Of a stretch of DNA of 64,000 bases, positions 1 to 8,675 are shown in pieces. The DNA is from Nocardioides deserti. Its GTDB lineage: Bacteria > Actinomycetota > Actinomycetes > Propionibacteriales > Nocardioidaceae. The stretch spans positions 186,001 through 250,000 of the forward strand of contig NZ_JACMYC010000001.1 in assembly GCF_014266025.1 (NCBI RefSeq). The letters are read 5' to 3'. The notes beneath the pieces are model-generated. The model was given only the letters and a program-made list of their open reading frames with translations. It made no database searches and was not told where the DNA came from. The first letter of the stretch is position 1; each line of letters starts with the position of its first letter. The position numbers and the translations under genes are program-made.

Positions 1-520
1 GGCGCGAGCGCAGGTAGTTGACCCAGGCGGCGACCGCCGCGAAGAACACCGCCTGCATCGGCACCTGGTTCAGCGCCGCGGCCCACCACATGAACGCCGG
101 CATCGTCATCGCGGTCGACAGGTAGAGCGCGAGCGGCACCAGCACCCGGCCCCGGACCCCGAAGAGCGTCACCAGCATCCACAGGCACGCGATCGCCGCG
201 ACGGCCTGCATGACGATGCTCGTCGCGGCCAGCAGCGGCCAGGAGAGGTGGTCGGGCACGCCCCCGAGCCAGCCCAGGAACCGCCCGACCGGCATGAACT
301 GCGCGGCGTACGGCTCCACCAGGCCCTCGGCCGACAGTCCGGCCTCCCGACCCTCGCGGACCAGCTGGTAGTCGTCGCCGTAGAAGAACCCGCCCCACAC
401 CGCCCAGGTGCGGAAGCCGACGTGCGCCAGCACCATCGCCGCCGCCGAGCCCAGCACGACCGCCCGGGGATCGAGCGGTGGCAGGTCGCCCGGGCGAGGC
501 GTCCGGGCGAGTCGTCTCAT
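1..520 (-). CDS. GT-C-like polytopic membrane protein, 3' end outside window
   Basis: Reads leftward from ATG at 518-520 and is still open at base 1, so only the first 173 residues are visible. After a short Arg/Pro-rich cytoplasmic start comes a hydrophobic segment (about residues 28-42), then a loop with FFYGDDYQLV and EPYAAQFMPVGRFLG, then further hydrophobic segments. An acidic DD pair in the first extracytoplasmic loop is typical of GT-C glycosyltransferases that use lipid-linked sugars, so this is probably a membrane glycosyltransferase or a relative. The C-terminal part needed to name it is missing. It is divergent from the DUF3068 gene, with 136 bases between the starts. Confidence 0.6.
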   Translation of the reverse strand, partial: MRRLARTPRPGDLPPLDPRAVVLGSAAAMVLAHVGFRTWAVWGGFFYGDDYQLVREGREAGLSAEGLVEPYAAQFMPVGRFLGWLGGVPDHLSWPLLAATSIVMQAVAAIACLWMLVTLFGVRGRVLVPLALYLSTAMTMPAFMWWAAALNQVPMQAVFFAAVAAWVNYLRSR

Positions 521-656
521 CGCTGCGCGCACGCGCGAAGTCTGCCCGTCCCCGCCCACACCGGACGAAGTACGGCGGGTTTTCGACGAAACGGTGCACG
601 CGCACTGTGATGCGCGTTACGTTCGCGGTCGACGACTTTCCTGGGGAGGGAATGCG

Positions 657-1553
657 GTGCGAAAGATTGCTGGACGCGTACTGATCGCCATCGGCGGTTT
701 CCTGGTGGTGGCGGGGCTGCTCACCACGACGTGGGCGCCGGGGGTGGTGAAGAAGACGCCGGTCGACGTCGACCAGACCACGCGCCTGGACGGCACGGCG
801 ACGAAGCTGGGGGAGACCTTCCCGGTCAACGTCACCAGCATCACCAAGGCCGACAGCGAGGCCTCGACCGACGACACGACGATCTGGGTCAACACCTCGT
901 GCGTGGTCGAGAACTCCGACGGCGCGGCCCCGGCCTGCGTCGACGGCGAGGACGAGCGGCTGGTCTCCGCGACGGTCGGCACCTTCGCCACCGACCGCGT
1001 CTCGGCCCTCGGTCGCGACCACGAGAACCTGCCCGCCGGCTCCACGCCGTACGAGGGCATCGTCAACAAGTTTCCCTTCGACACCGAGAAGAAGGACTAT
1101 CCCTACTGGGACGGCACCCTGGGGCGCACCGTCCCCATGGAGTTCCTCGAGGAGACCGAGATGGACGGGCTGACCGTCTACCACTTCGCCTCCAGCGTCG
1201 TCGACGAGGCGATCGAGGTCGCCGAGGGCACGCCCGGCACCTACAGCCAGGCCGTCGACATCTACGTCGAGCCCCTGACCGGCGCGGTCGTCAACCAGGA
1301 GCAGTCCCAGCAGCGCTACCTCGAGGACGGCACGCAGGTCCTCGACCTCAACGTCGCCTTTACCGACGACCAGCTGGCCACCAGCATCAGCGAGGCCAAG
1401 GACAACGCCGCGAACCTCACGTTGATCACCGAGACCGTCCCGCGGATCGGCTTCATCGGCGGTGCGGTCGCGCTGGTCCTCGGCGCGCTCCTGCTGCTCG
1501 TCGGCCGGCCCCGGCACGCGGCGAGCCCGCGCGCCGCGGCGATGCCCGCCTGA
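657..1553 (+). CDS. DUF3068 (PorA-family) membrane protein
   Basis: 298 residues. GTG is chosen because GGGGAGGG lies 6 nt upstream (643-650); longer in-frame extensions would run into the divergent neighbour. An N-terminal transmembrane helix (about residues 8-28) is followed by a large extracytoplasmic domain with the family's conserved stretches (TTTWAPGVVKKTPVDVD, KFPFDTEKKDYPYWD, DIYVEPLTG) and a C-terminal transmembrane helix ending in a short basic tail. This two-helix layout is that of DUF3068, found in actinobacteria and sometimes annotated as a PorA-family porin; its biochemical role is not established. The 3' end faces the methyltransferase gene across a strong hairpin. Confidence 0.88.
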   Translation: MRKIAGRVLIAIGGFLVVAGLLTTTWAPGVVKKTPVDVDQTTRLDGTATKLGETFPVNVTSITKADSEASTDDTTIWVNTSCVVENSDGAAPACVDGEDERLVSATVGTFATDRVSALGRDHENLPAGSTPYEGIVNKFPFDTEKKDYPYWDGTLGRTVPMEFLEETEMDGLTVYHFASSVVDEAIEVAEGTPGTYSQAVDIYVEPLTGAVVNQEQSQQRYLEDGTQVLDLNVAFTDDQLATSISEAKDNAANLTLITETVPRIGFIGGAVALVLGALLLLVGRPRHAASPRAAAMPA

Positions 1554-1576
1554 CCTGAGCCACGACGCGTCCAGCC

Positions 1577-1612
1577 CCTGAGCCGGTCGGGCCTCGGCCC
1601 GGCCGGCTCAGG
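1577..1612. terminator. bidirectional hairpin between convergent genes
   Basis: CCTGAGCCGG (1577-1586) pairs with CCGGCTCAGG (1603-1612), and the inner CGGGCC/GGCCCG extends the stem to about 17 bp with a 2-nt loop. It lies between the stop of the DUF3068 gene and overlaps the last codons of the methyltransferase gene. There is no U tract, as is usual in high-GC actinobacteria. Confidence 0.6.
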
Positions 1613-2519
1613 CGCGTCTGGCGCCGAAGATCGCGGTCCCCGGGGTGAGACGTCCCCGGACCCGCGACCAGCCGCCCCAGACGCGGTCGTGCCCGGCCGG
1701 CCACTCCGGCTCGAGCAGGTCGGTCAGCACGAAGCCCGCGCCGGCCAGCACCGCGATCCAGTCGCCCAGGGTGCGGTGGTGCTCGACGTACGACACCTCG
1801 CCGGTCGCGTCGTCCACCTCGACGTACGGCGTGCGGTCCCAGTAGGACTGGCTCGCCACCAGGCCGGCCTCGCCGGGGTCGTCGGCGAACATCCACCGCG
1901 TCGGGTGGGTGATGGAGAAGGCGTAGCGGCCGCCCGGCCGCAGCACGCGGGCGGTCTCGGCGACCGCGACCTCCAGGTCACTGATGAACTGCAGCGCGCC
2001 GAACGAGGAGAAGACGACGTCGAACGACGCGTCGCGGAACGGCAGCGCCGTGGCGGTCGCGCGGACCGACGGCACGACCACCCCGGTCTGGTCGTCGATG
2101 CGGCGCGAGTGCTGGAGCTGGCGCATCGAGAGGTCGAGCCCGACGGCCCGGCCGCCCTGGGCGCGCACCCAGCGCGAGCACTGCCCGGCGCCTGAGCCGA
2201 CCTCGAGCACGTCGCGCCCGGCGACCGCGCCCAGCACGCCCGCCTCCGCCTCGGTGAACCCCTCCGGCCCCCACACGAAGCCGACGTCGCCGAGGAACTC
2301 GCCGTGCGTCGCCTGGTACTCGTCGGCGTAGCGGTCCCAGTCCGGTCCGTTGGCCCGTCGGGACTCCGCCTCGTCGACCGCCCGCCGCTCGACCCGCACC
2401 GGCGGCAACGGCGGGTGGTGGCGGGAGTCCGGGGCGCCCGGGTCGCCGCCGCGGTTGTCGGGCCGGGCGTCGGTGCCGCTCGGGCTGCTCGGGCTGCTCG
2501 GGCCGCTCGGGCCGCTCAC
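1608..2519 (-). CDS. class I SAM-dependent methyltransferase
   Basis: 303 residues. The SAM-binding motif I DVLEVGSGAGQCSRW is near residue 110, followed by motif II (AVGLDLS), a DVVFSSFGALQFI post-motif and VLRPGGRYAFSI, the order seen in Methyltransf_11-type enzymes. The substrate cannot be read from sequence. The ATG overlaps the upstream stop in an ATGA arrangement, suggesting translational coupling with the repeat-protein gene. The first 15 residues are a low-complexity Ser/Gly/Pro run encoded by 9-bp repeats, and the conserved part only begins near ANGPDWDRYADEYQATHGEF, so the true start could be downstream. Confidence 0.85.
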   Translation of the reverse strand: MSGPSGPSSPSSPSGTDARPDNRGGDPGAPDSRHHPPLPPVRVERRAVDEAESRRANGPDWDRYADEYQATHGEFLGDVGFVWGPEGFTEAEAGVLGAVAGRDVLEVGSGAGQCSRWVRAQGGRAVGLDLSMRQLQHSRRIDDQTGVVVPSVRATATALPFRDASFDVVFSSFGALQFISDLEVAVAETARVLRPGGRYAFSITHPTRWMFADDPGEAGLVASQSYWDRTPYVEVDDATGEVSYVEHHRTLGDWIAVLAGAGFVLTDLLEPEWPAGHDRVWGGWSRVRGRLTPGTAIFGARRA

Positions 2520-3265
2520 GCCGGCCCTGCGCCGAGCGCGCGGCGGCGGTTGAGCGGCAGCCGGCCGGCCAGCTCGCCGAGCGGGCCGACGGCCCGGCCG
2601 AGGGAGTCGGCTGAGTCCGCGAGCGAGGGGATGAGTGCGGCCAGCTCCTGCAGCCGCGGCTGGATCGACTCCAGCGTCTCGCCGAGGGCGACGAGCTGGT
2701 CGAGCGTGCCGCCCTCGGCGACCAGCTTCTCCACGAAGCCGTCCTCGGTCAGCACCCGGTCGGCCAGCCCGCCCGGCGCGAGCACGCGGTCGAGCACGCC
2801 GCCCTCGGCGGTCAGCCGGTCCAGCGCCCCGCCGGCCGCCACGAGCCGGTCGAGCACGCCTTCGCGGGCGGCGAGCTGGTCGAGCGGCCCGCCGTCGGCG
2901 AGCAGCCGCTCGAGGGCGCCGCCGTCGGCGAGCAGCCGCACCAGGGGCCCGTCCTCGGCGAGCAGCCGGTCGAGGACGCCGTCGCGCTGCAGGAGCCGCC
3001 CCAAAGGACGGTCCGGGGCGACGAGGTCCGCGAGGGCGCCGGCGAGCCGGAACGGGCCGTCCTCGTCCATGAGCAGGCGGGTGAGCTGCTCGGCGTACCC
3101 CTGCTCGCCGACGACCCGCAGCAGCAGGTCGGCGTAGCCACCGGGCCGCCGCACGGGCCCGTCGGGCGAGGCCAGGCGGCCGAGCTGGAGGGTCGTCTGC
3201 GTGGCCGCGGTCGCCAGGCGGACCGGCAGCGTCGCGGCGCCGAGGAGGGTGGGCAGGAGGGGCAT
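2516..3265 (-). CDS. decapeptide-repeat protein of unknown function
   Basis: 249 residues from ATG at 3263-3265. Residues 84-203 form twelve units in an exact ten-residue register with consensus x-G-x-L-D-R-L-x-A-x, for example DGVLDRLLAE, GGALERLLAD, GGPLDQLAAR, GGVLDRVLAP, DGFVEKLVAE. The Leu spacing and invariant Gly suggest a regular superhelical or amphipathic surface. The N-terminus (MPLLPTLLGAATLPVRLA) could be a weak membrane-associating helix, but there is no clear signal peptide. It ends at the ATGA start of the methyltransferase gene. I do not recognise a named family. Confidence 0.72.
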   Translation of the reverse strand: MPLLPTLLGAATLPVRLATAATQTTLQLGRLASPDGPVRRPGGYADLLLRVVGEQGYAEQLTRLLMDEDGPFRLAGALADLVAPDRPLGRLLQRDGVLDRLLAEDGPLVRLLADGGALERLLADGGPLDQLAAREGVLDRLVAAGGALDRLTAEGGVLDRVLAPGGLADRVLTEDGFVEKLVAEGGTLDQLVALGETLESIQPRLQELAALIPSLADSADSLGRAVGPLGELAGRLPLNRRRALGAGPA

Positions 3266-3330
3266 GCGAGGAAATCTATCGGCGGGACGCGGACGGGACG
3301 TCGTCAGAAGGACGTCGTCAGCAAGGCGAA

Positions 3331-3360
3331 GCGGGCGCGGACCGTGAGGTCCGCGCCCGC
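3331..3360 (-). terminator. terminator of the thrombospondin-repeat gene
   Basis: A perfect 13-bp stem (GCGGGCGCGGACC / GGTCCGCGCCCGC) with a GTGA loop, 33 nt downstream of the stop of the leftward thrombospondin-repeat gene. Beyond it are two copies of GACGTCGTCAG (3297-3307, 3311-3321) of unknown role. Confidence 0.7.
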
Positions 3361-3392
3361 CCCCGCCCCGCCAAGGTGCGGTCGGGTCCCGG

Positions 3393-6377
3393 TCAGCCGC
3401 TCCTGCGAGCGGGCTGGCGGGGGTTCTTCGGCCAGGAGCCCGGGTCGAGCGGGTCGCTGCCCGCACGGACCTCCTTGCCGTCGTTCTGGCCACCGTCGTC
3501 GGTGTCGCGGTCGCACGGGTTGGTCTTGTGCTTGCGCACCTCCGCCCCGTCCTTGAGGCCGTCGCGGTCGGTGTCGGCCCGCTTCGGGTTGGTCGAGCAC
3601 CGGCCGTAGCGCTTGTTGGCCGAGCCGGTGACCTCCTGCTTGTCGGTCAGACCGTCCCGGTCGGTGTCCCTCCTCCGCGGGTCGGTCTTGAGCCGCTTGA
3701 CCTCGCGCCCGTCGTTGAGACCGTCCTTGTCGGTGTCCTTCTGGCGGGGCTTGGTCTTGGTCTGCTTGACCTCGCGCCCGTCGTTGAGGCCGTCGTTGTC
3801 CGTGTCCTTGTCCAACGGGTCGGTCCGGGTGCCGTTCGCCTCGCGACCGTCGCGCAGGCCGTCGCCGTCGGTGTCGGGGTCGAGCGGGTCCGTGTCGTGG
3901 GTGTTCACCTCGGCGCCGTCGCGCAGCCCGTCGCCGTCGCTGTCCGGGTCGAGCGGGTCGGTGCCGGCTGCGGCCTCCTCGTCGTTGTCCAGCCCGTCAC
4001 CGTCGGGGTCGGTGCCGGTGACCGGGGCGTCGTCGGCCGGGTCGAGCGGGTCGGTGCCTGCGTCGACCTCGGCGCCGTCCTCGATGCCGCCGTCGTCGGT
4101 GTCGGCGTCCTTCGGGTCGGTGCCCGCGTCCGCCTCCTGGCCGTCGGTGAGCCCGTCGTCGTCGGTGTCGGCGCTGTTCGGGTCGGTGCGGGCGTCGGTC
4201 TCGTCCCCGTCGCTCACGCCGTCGTCGTCGGAGTCCGCGTCGCGGGGGTCGGTCGGCTCGTTGCCGAAGGCGTCGTTCTCGGAGCCCGATGTCTCCTCGC
4301 CGTCGCTGAGACCGTCCCCGTCGCTGTCGACCCGGGCGATGTCGTCGCTCGGGTCGCGGGGGTTGGTGCCGTTGCGGACCTCCACGCCGTCGATGACCCC
4401 ACCGTCGTCGGTGTCGGCGTCGTTCGGGTCGGTCGGCTGGCCGTTGAACCGCACGTTGGCCGAGCCGCTGGTCTCCTGGCCGTCGCCGAGGCCGTCGTTG
4501 TCGGTGTCGGCGTCGTTGGGATCGGTCCGCCGCCCGCCGAAGGCGCCGTTGGCCGAGCCGTTGAGCTCCTGGGCATCAGTCAGCCCGTCGCCGTCGCGGT
4601 CGGTCGTGCCGACCGGGGGAGTGGTGCTCAGGTCGTCGGACGGCACGTCGCGCGGGTTGGTGCCGTTGACGACCTCCTGGCCGTCGCTGACGCCGCCGTT
4701 GTCGGTGTCGACGTCGCGCGGGTCGGTGCGGTGGGTGTCGACCTCCTGGCCGTCGGTGAGGCCGTCGTTGTCGGTGTCGGCGTCGTTCGGGTCGGTGCCG
4801 AGCTGCACCTCGCGACCGTCGCCCAGCCCGTCCCCGTCGGTGTCGGCGACGGCCGGGTTGGTCGGCCGGTTGCCGTAGAGCCCGTTCGCGGAGCCCGAGG
4901 CCTCCTGGGCGTCGGTGAGGCCGTCGCGGTCGGTGTCGGTCGTCGGGTTGTCGTCGGCGCGGTTGTTCGGGTCGGTCCCGCGGGTCACCTCGGTCCCGTC
5001 ATCGACGCCGCCGTCGTCGGTGTCGAGATCCCTCGGGTCGGTCCTCGTGGTGTTGACCTCGCGGCCGTCGCCCAGCCCGTCGCCGTCGGTGTCACCTCGC
5101 AGCGGGTCGGTGCGGTGGGTGTTGACCTCCTGGCCGTCGGTCAGGCCGTCGTTGTCCGTGTCGACGTCGTTGGGGTCGGTGCCGATCTGCACCTCCCGAC
5201 CGTCGGTCAGGCCGTCACCGTCGGTGTCGGGCTTGGTGGGGTCGGTCTTGCCGTCGGGGTCGCCGGGCGCGGGGAAGGGGTTCTTGCTCCCGCTGTTCTC
5301 CTCGGCGTCGGTCAGGCCGTCCTTGTCCGTGTCCTCGGCGCCGACCTCGGTGCCGCACACGAAGCCGCCCGCCGGAGCGGTGGCCTCGACGTGCATGGGA
5401 TAGAGGTCGACGTCCGCCACGGTGATGCCCTCACCGAGGATCGGCAGCAGCTCGAGCTCGAGGTTGAGCAGGGTCGCGTCGGCTTCGACGGAGCCGTCGG
5501 CCGAGATCTGCTCGGTCTGCTGCCCCAGGGACAGCTCGAGACGCAGCAGAGGGTTGCCCGGCACGGGCAGGCGGAACGGTACGCCGGGCGCGAGCGGCTG
5601 AGCCGTCTGGCCGGCGGCGCCGACGGTGACGACCGGGCGTTCGTAGCTGACCCGGGCCGTGGCGCGGTCGCCCGTCGCCGTCGCCGTCAGCACGGGCGCG
5701 CTCGCGACCCGGACGACGAGGTTGCCGCCGAGCAGGCGGAGGTCGACTGCTGAGCCGGCCGCCTCGGCGACGACGTTCCGCCCGCCGTTCGGCCTGCCGT
5801 TCGGCTGGAACCGGGTGGACTGGGTCGCGCTGACGGTGCCTGGGAGCTCGACGAGGGCGCCGAGCCCCGGGACGTTCAGCACCGCGGCCTGCGCCGTGGT
5901 GACCGTGGACCGCGAGACGTCGGGGACGCCCGGCAGGCACTCGCCGCCGGTGCCGAGCCGCGCCTGCGCGGTGGCCTCGGAGACGCCGAGCGTCAGCACG
6001 CCCGGCAGCGAGCTGGTAGGCACGATGCGCGCGGTGCGCGGGGCGGGGTTGTCCGGCGGTGCCGTCTGCTGTGCCTCGGCGAGCAGCCCCGGGAGCTGCT
6101 GGCCGAGCAGCGCAGCATCGAGGTTCGCTGCTCGCGCGGAGACGCGGGGGGTGCCGGTCCCGACCGTGCCGCGGACGGGGCCGAGGCCCACCTCGGCAGC
6201 CGTGAGGATGCCGCCCAAGTCCAGGGCGCGGGCGTGCAGGACCTCGGCGGTCACCTCCGAGGTGACGCCGGCCGGGACGGGGAGGGGAGCGGCCGTGGCG
6301 GCGGGTGCGGTGACGATCGAGAGGGAGAGGGCCGCTGTCGAGAGTCCGACGGCGGCCCCGAGGGGTCGCTTGAGCAT
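3393..6377 (-). CDS. secreted thrombospondin type-3 repeat protein
   Basis: 994 residues from ATG at 6375-6377, with GGAGAC just upstream. The N-terminus is a classic Sec signal peptide (positive MLKR, hydrophobic core, ATAA cleavage region near residue 30). Residues about 31-345 are a soluble domain of unrecognised type. Residues about 348-985 are roughly 24 copies of a D-T-D-x-D-G-L-x-D-G-x-E calcium-binding motif separated by TDP spacers (such as [20 protein letters not shown]). This is the thrombospondin type-3 pattern, whose Asp side chains bind calcium in known homologues. No LPXTG, GPI-like or lipobox anchor is visible; the tail is short and basic ([10 protein letters not shown]). It is probably an extracellular, calcium-stiffened stalk or adhesin. 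Confidence 0.85.
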   Translation of the reverse strand: MLKRPLGAAVGLSTAALSLSIVTAPAATAAPLPVPAGVTSEVTAEVLHARALDLGGILTAAEVGLGPVRGTVGTGTPRVSARAANLDAALLGQQLPGLLAEAQQTAPPDNPAPRTARIVPTSSLPGVLTLGVSEATAQARLGTGGECLPGVPDVSRSTVTTAQAAVLNVPGLGALVELPGTVSATQSTRFQPNGRPNGGRNVVAEAAGSAVDLRLLGGNLVVRVASAPVLTATATGDRATARVSYERPVVTVGAAGQTAQPLAPGVPFRLPVPGNPLLRLELSLGQQTEQISADGSVEADATLLNLELELLPILGEGITVADVDLYPMHVEATAPAGGFVCGTEVGAEDTDKDGLTDAEENSGSKNPFPAPGDPDGKTDPTKPDTDGDGLTDGREVQIGTDPNDVDTDNDGLTDGQEVNTHRTDPLRGDTDGDGLGDGREVNTTRTDPRDLDTDDGGVDDGTEVTRGTDPNNRADDNPTTDTDRDGLTDAQEASGSANGLYGNRPTNPAVADTDGDGLGDGREVQLGTDPNDADTDNDGLTDGQEVDTHRTDPRDVDTDNGGVSDGQEVVNGTNPRDVPSDDLSTTPPVGTTDRDGDGLTDAQELNGSANGAFGGRRTDPNDADTDNDGLGDGQETSGSANVRFNGQPTDPNDADTDDGGVIDGVEVRNGTNPRDPSDDIARVDSDGDGLSDGEETSGSENDAFGNEPTDPRDADSDDDGVSDGDETDARTDPNSADTDDDGLTDGQEADAGTDPKDADTDDGGIEDGAEVDAGTDPLDPADDAPVTGTDPDGDGLDNDEEAAAGTDPLDPDSDGDGLRDGAEVNTHDTDPLDPDTDGDGLRDGREANGTRTDPLDKDTDNDGLNDGREVKQTKTKPRQKDTDKDGLNDGREVKRLKTDPRRRDTDRDGLTDKQEVTGSANKRYGRCSTNPKRADTDRDGLKDGAEVRKHKTNPCDRDTDDGGQNDGKEVRAGSDPLDPGSWPKNPRQPARRSG

Positions 6378-6797
6378 GGGGGTGTCTCCTGGTGGCGGGG
6401 TCGGGGATCGTGCGCCCGCGCAGGAGTCGCCGTGCCGGGGCGGGCCGGGGAGACCGGGCAGGCCGGGCGGCGGACGAGGGAGCACCGGGCGAGGGGCGGA
6501 CCGGCGTCGCAGGCAGGGGATGCGTGCGGGGCGGGGCAGCACGTCGCTCGTGGGGGGTCGTACCCGGCGGGGTGCCCGCTATGCGCCGGACGTCGGGCGG
6601 AGTTGGCTCCGCTCAGCGCGGCGGCGTACGCTGGCTGTCGCGCCAGAGGTCTGCCTGCGTCCCGGACGGAGTGGACCCTCGCTCGCTATCAGCCCCACCT
6701 GTCGCTCCGCGGCTCCCGGGCACGACACCACCGGTAGTGAAAACGACCTCCTGCGCGCGCCCGCACGACTTCTGCCCATCCAAGGATCTGTCTCTAC
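6378..6797. other. divergent intergenic region and rpsA leader
   Basis: 420 bases between the start of the leftward thrombospondin-repeat gene and the rightward rpsA start. It contains a plausible rpsA promoter (6603-6632), leaving an rpsA leader of roughly 160 nt. I see no convincing gene here; the open frames are G/C-rich by-products. Confidence 0.5.
6603..6632 (+). promoter_or_regulatory. candidate rpsA promoter
   Basis: TTGGCT (6603-6608), an 18-nt spacer and TACGCT (6627-6632) fit the actinobacterial primary-sigma consensus (TTGACA, TAnnnT). It would give a long leader, which suits S1, whose mRNA is autoregulated in other bacteria. Confidence 0.4.
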
Positions 6798-8300
6798 ATG
6801 ACGAGCACCCTCTCCTCTCTTCCGGCCAACTTCGATATCGCTGGTGACGCGCCCCAGGTGGCGGTCAACGACATCGGGTCCGAAGAGGACTTCCTCGCCG
6901 CGATCGACGCGACCATCAAGTACTTCAACGACGGTGACATCGTCGCCGGCACCATCGTCAAGGTGGACCGCGACGAGGTCCTGCTCGACATCGGCTACAA
7001 GACCGAGGGCGTCATCCCCTCGCGCGAGCTGTCGATCAAGCACGACGTCGACCCCTCCGAGGTCGTCGAGGTCGGCGACGAGGTCGAGGCCCTGGTCCTC
7101 CAGAAGGAGGACAAGGAAGGCCGCCTGATCCTGTCCAAGAAGCGCGCCCAGTACGAGCGCGCCTGGGGCACCATCGAGCAGGTCAAGGAGGAGGACGGCG
7201 TCGTCGAGGGCACCGTCATCGAGGTCGTCAAGGGCGGCCTGATCCTCGACATCGGCCTGCGCGGCTTCCTGCCGGCCTCGCTGGTGGAGATGCGTCGCGT
7301 CCGCGACCTGCAGCCCTACGTCGGCCAGACCCTCGAGGCCAAGATCATCGAGCTCGACAAGAACCGCAACAACGTGGTCCTGTCGCGCCGCGCCTGGCTC
7401 GAGCAGACCCAGTCCGAGGTCCGCCACGGCTTCCTGACCCAGCTCCAGAAGGGTCAGATCCGCAAGGGTGTCGTCTCCTCGATCGTCAACTTCGGTGCGT
7501 TCGTGGACCTCGGCGGCGTCGACGGTCTCGTCCACGTCTCCGAGCTGTCCTGGAAGCACATCGACCACCCGTCCGAGGTCGTCGCCGTGGGCGACGAGGT
7601 CACCGTCGAGGTCCTCGACGTGGACATGGACCGCGAGCGTGTCTCCCTGTCGCTGAAGGCGACGCAGGAGGACCCGTGGCAGCACTTCGCCCGCACCCAC
7701 CAGATCGGCCAGATCGTGCCGGGCAAGGTCACCAAGCTGGTGCCCTTCGGCTCGTTCGTCCGCGTCGAGGAGGGCATCGAGGGCCTGGTGCACATCTCCG
7801 AGCTGGCCGAGCGCCACGTGGAGATCCCCGAGCAGGTCGTCCAGGTCAACGACGACGTCATGGTCAAGATCATCGACATCGACCTCGAGCGTCGCCGGAT
7901 CTCGCTGTCGCTCAAGCAGGCCAACGAGACCGCCACGGCTGCCGACGTCGAGGAGTTCGACCCGACGCTGTACGGCATGACGGCGACCTACGACGAGCAG
8001 GGCAACTACGTCTACCCCGAGGGCTTCGACCCGGAGACCGGCGAGTGGCTCGAGGGCTACGACGAGCAGCGCGCGACCTGGGAGGAGCAGTACGCCAAGG
8101 CGCACGCCCGCTGGGAGGCCCACGTCAAGCAGCAGCAGGAGGCCGCCAAGGCCGAGGTCGAGGCCGGCGAGGCCACCTCGTACTCCAGCGGTGGCACCGA
8201 CGAGGCCGCCAGCACCGAGGGCGGTGGCGGCGGCGGCGGCTCGCTCGCCTCGGACGAGGCGCTGCAGGCGCTCCGCGAGAAGCTCACCGGCGGTCAGTGA
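6798..8300 (+). CDS. rpsA: 30S ribosomal protein S1
   Basis: 500 residues. Four S1 (OB-fold) RNA-binding domains occur at about residues 37-105, 122-190, 208-278 and 295-365, as in other actinobacterial S1 proteins (E. coli has six). Domain 3 carries GVVSSIVNFGAFVDLGGVDGLVHVSELSW and domain 4 GKVTKLVPFGSFVRVEEGIEGLVHISEL; only short parts of these are diagnostic. The C-terminal 120 residues are acidic with a Gly run near residue 475. S1 binds mRNA on the 30S subunit and promotes initiation. AAGGA lies 11 nt before the ATG. A strong terminator follows. In relatives rpsA is often close to coaE; here four genes lie between them. Confidence 0.97.
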   Translation: MTSTLSSLPANFDIAGDAPQVAVNDIGSEEDFLAAIDATIKYFNDGDIVAGTIVKVDRDEVLLDIGYKTEGVIPSRELSIKHDVDPSEVVEVGDEVEALVLQKEDKEGRLILSKKRAQYERAWGTIEQVKEEDGVVEGTVIEVVKGGLILDIGLRGFLPASLVEMRRVRDLQPYVGQTLEAKIIELDKNRNNVVLSRRAWLEQTQSEVRHGFLTQLQKGQIRKGVVSSIVNFGAFVDLGGVDGLVHVSELSWKHIDHPSEVVAVGDEVTVEVLDVDMDRERVSLSLKATQEDPWQHFARTHQIGQIVPGKVTKLVPFGSFVRVEEGIEGLVHISELAERHVEIPEQVVQVNDDVMVKIIDIDLERRRISLSLKQANETATAADVEEFDPTLYGMTATYDEQGNYVYPEGFDPETGEWLEGYDEQRATWEEQYAKAHARWEAHVKQQQEAAKAEVEAGEATSYSSGGTDEAASTEGGGGGGGSLASDEALQALREKLTGGQ

Positions 8301-8348
8301 TCACCTCCTGATCAGCTGAACCGCGGGGAACGCACCCGCACCACGCAC

Positions 8349-8382
8349 GAAGGCCCGGCCACCTCACGGTGGCCGGGCCTTC
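8349..8382 (+). terminator. rpsA terminator
   Basis: A perfect 15-bp stem (GAAGGCCCGGCCACC / GGTGGCCGGGCCTTC) with a TCAC loop, 48 nt after the rpsA stop. Confidence 0.85.
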
Positions 8383-8434
8383 GGCGTTGCTGGGCGGTTC
8401 TGTCGGGCGTCCGTCGGCGGCAGCGACGTCGCGG

Positions 8435-8581
8435 TCATCCCCGGGCGGGGGAGCGGAACTGCGGGTCGTCGACGTGTGAGGACGGCGGACGGGACGGCCC
8501 GGGGCCGTCGTGGGAGGTGCGGCGGACGGTCTCGACGGCCAGGGCGGTCGCGACGAGTAGGAGCAGGATCAGGAAGGTCAT
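8435..8581 (-). CDS. small single-pass membrane protein
   Basis: 48 residues from ATG at 8579-8581. A strongly hydrophobic segment (TFLILLLLVATALAV) covers residues 2-16, followed by a basic, Pro/Ser-rich cytoplasmic tail (ETVRRTSHDGPGPSRPP). There is no clear ribosome-binding site, so the start is unproven. It is divergent from the GlxA-type regulator and shares its 94-bp control region, which holds four TGGCAGG half-sites; one of them overlaps this start. That makes it a candidate target of the regulator. The function is unknown. Confidence 0.45.
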   Translation of the reverse strand: MTFLILLLLVATALAVETVRRTSHDGPGPSRPPSSHVDDPQFRSPARG

Positions 8582-8653
8582 GGCAGGAATGCTGCTTCGG
8601 TTGTGATCCTGCCACGAGTGGCAGGGATGACAGGGTGCGTTGATTTCCTGCCA
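8581..8653. promoter_or_regulatory. TGGCAGG operator cluster
   Basis: Four copies of the heptamer TGGCAGG or its complement lie in the divergent control region: 8581-8587 (forward), 8608-8614 (reverse), 8619-8625 (forward) and 8647-8653 (reverse). The middle two form a palindrome with a 4-bp centre (CGAG). This fits a dimeric AraC/GlxA-type regulator controlling itself and the small membrane protein. Confidence 0.55.
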
Positions 8654-8675
8654 TGTGCTGCGGCATGATCGGGAC

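Noticed and set aside
3528..5753. A 741-residue Val/Gly-rich open frame on the + strand
   Set aside because: It is the complement of the thrombospondin-repeat gene; the strict Asp/Gly codon pattern keeps the opposite frame free of stops.
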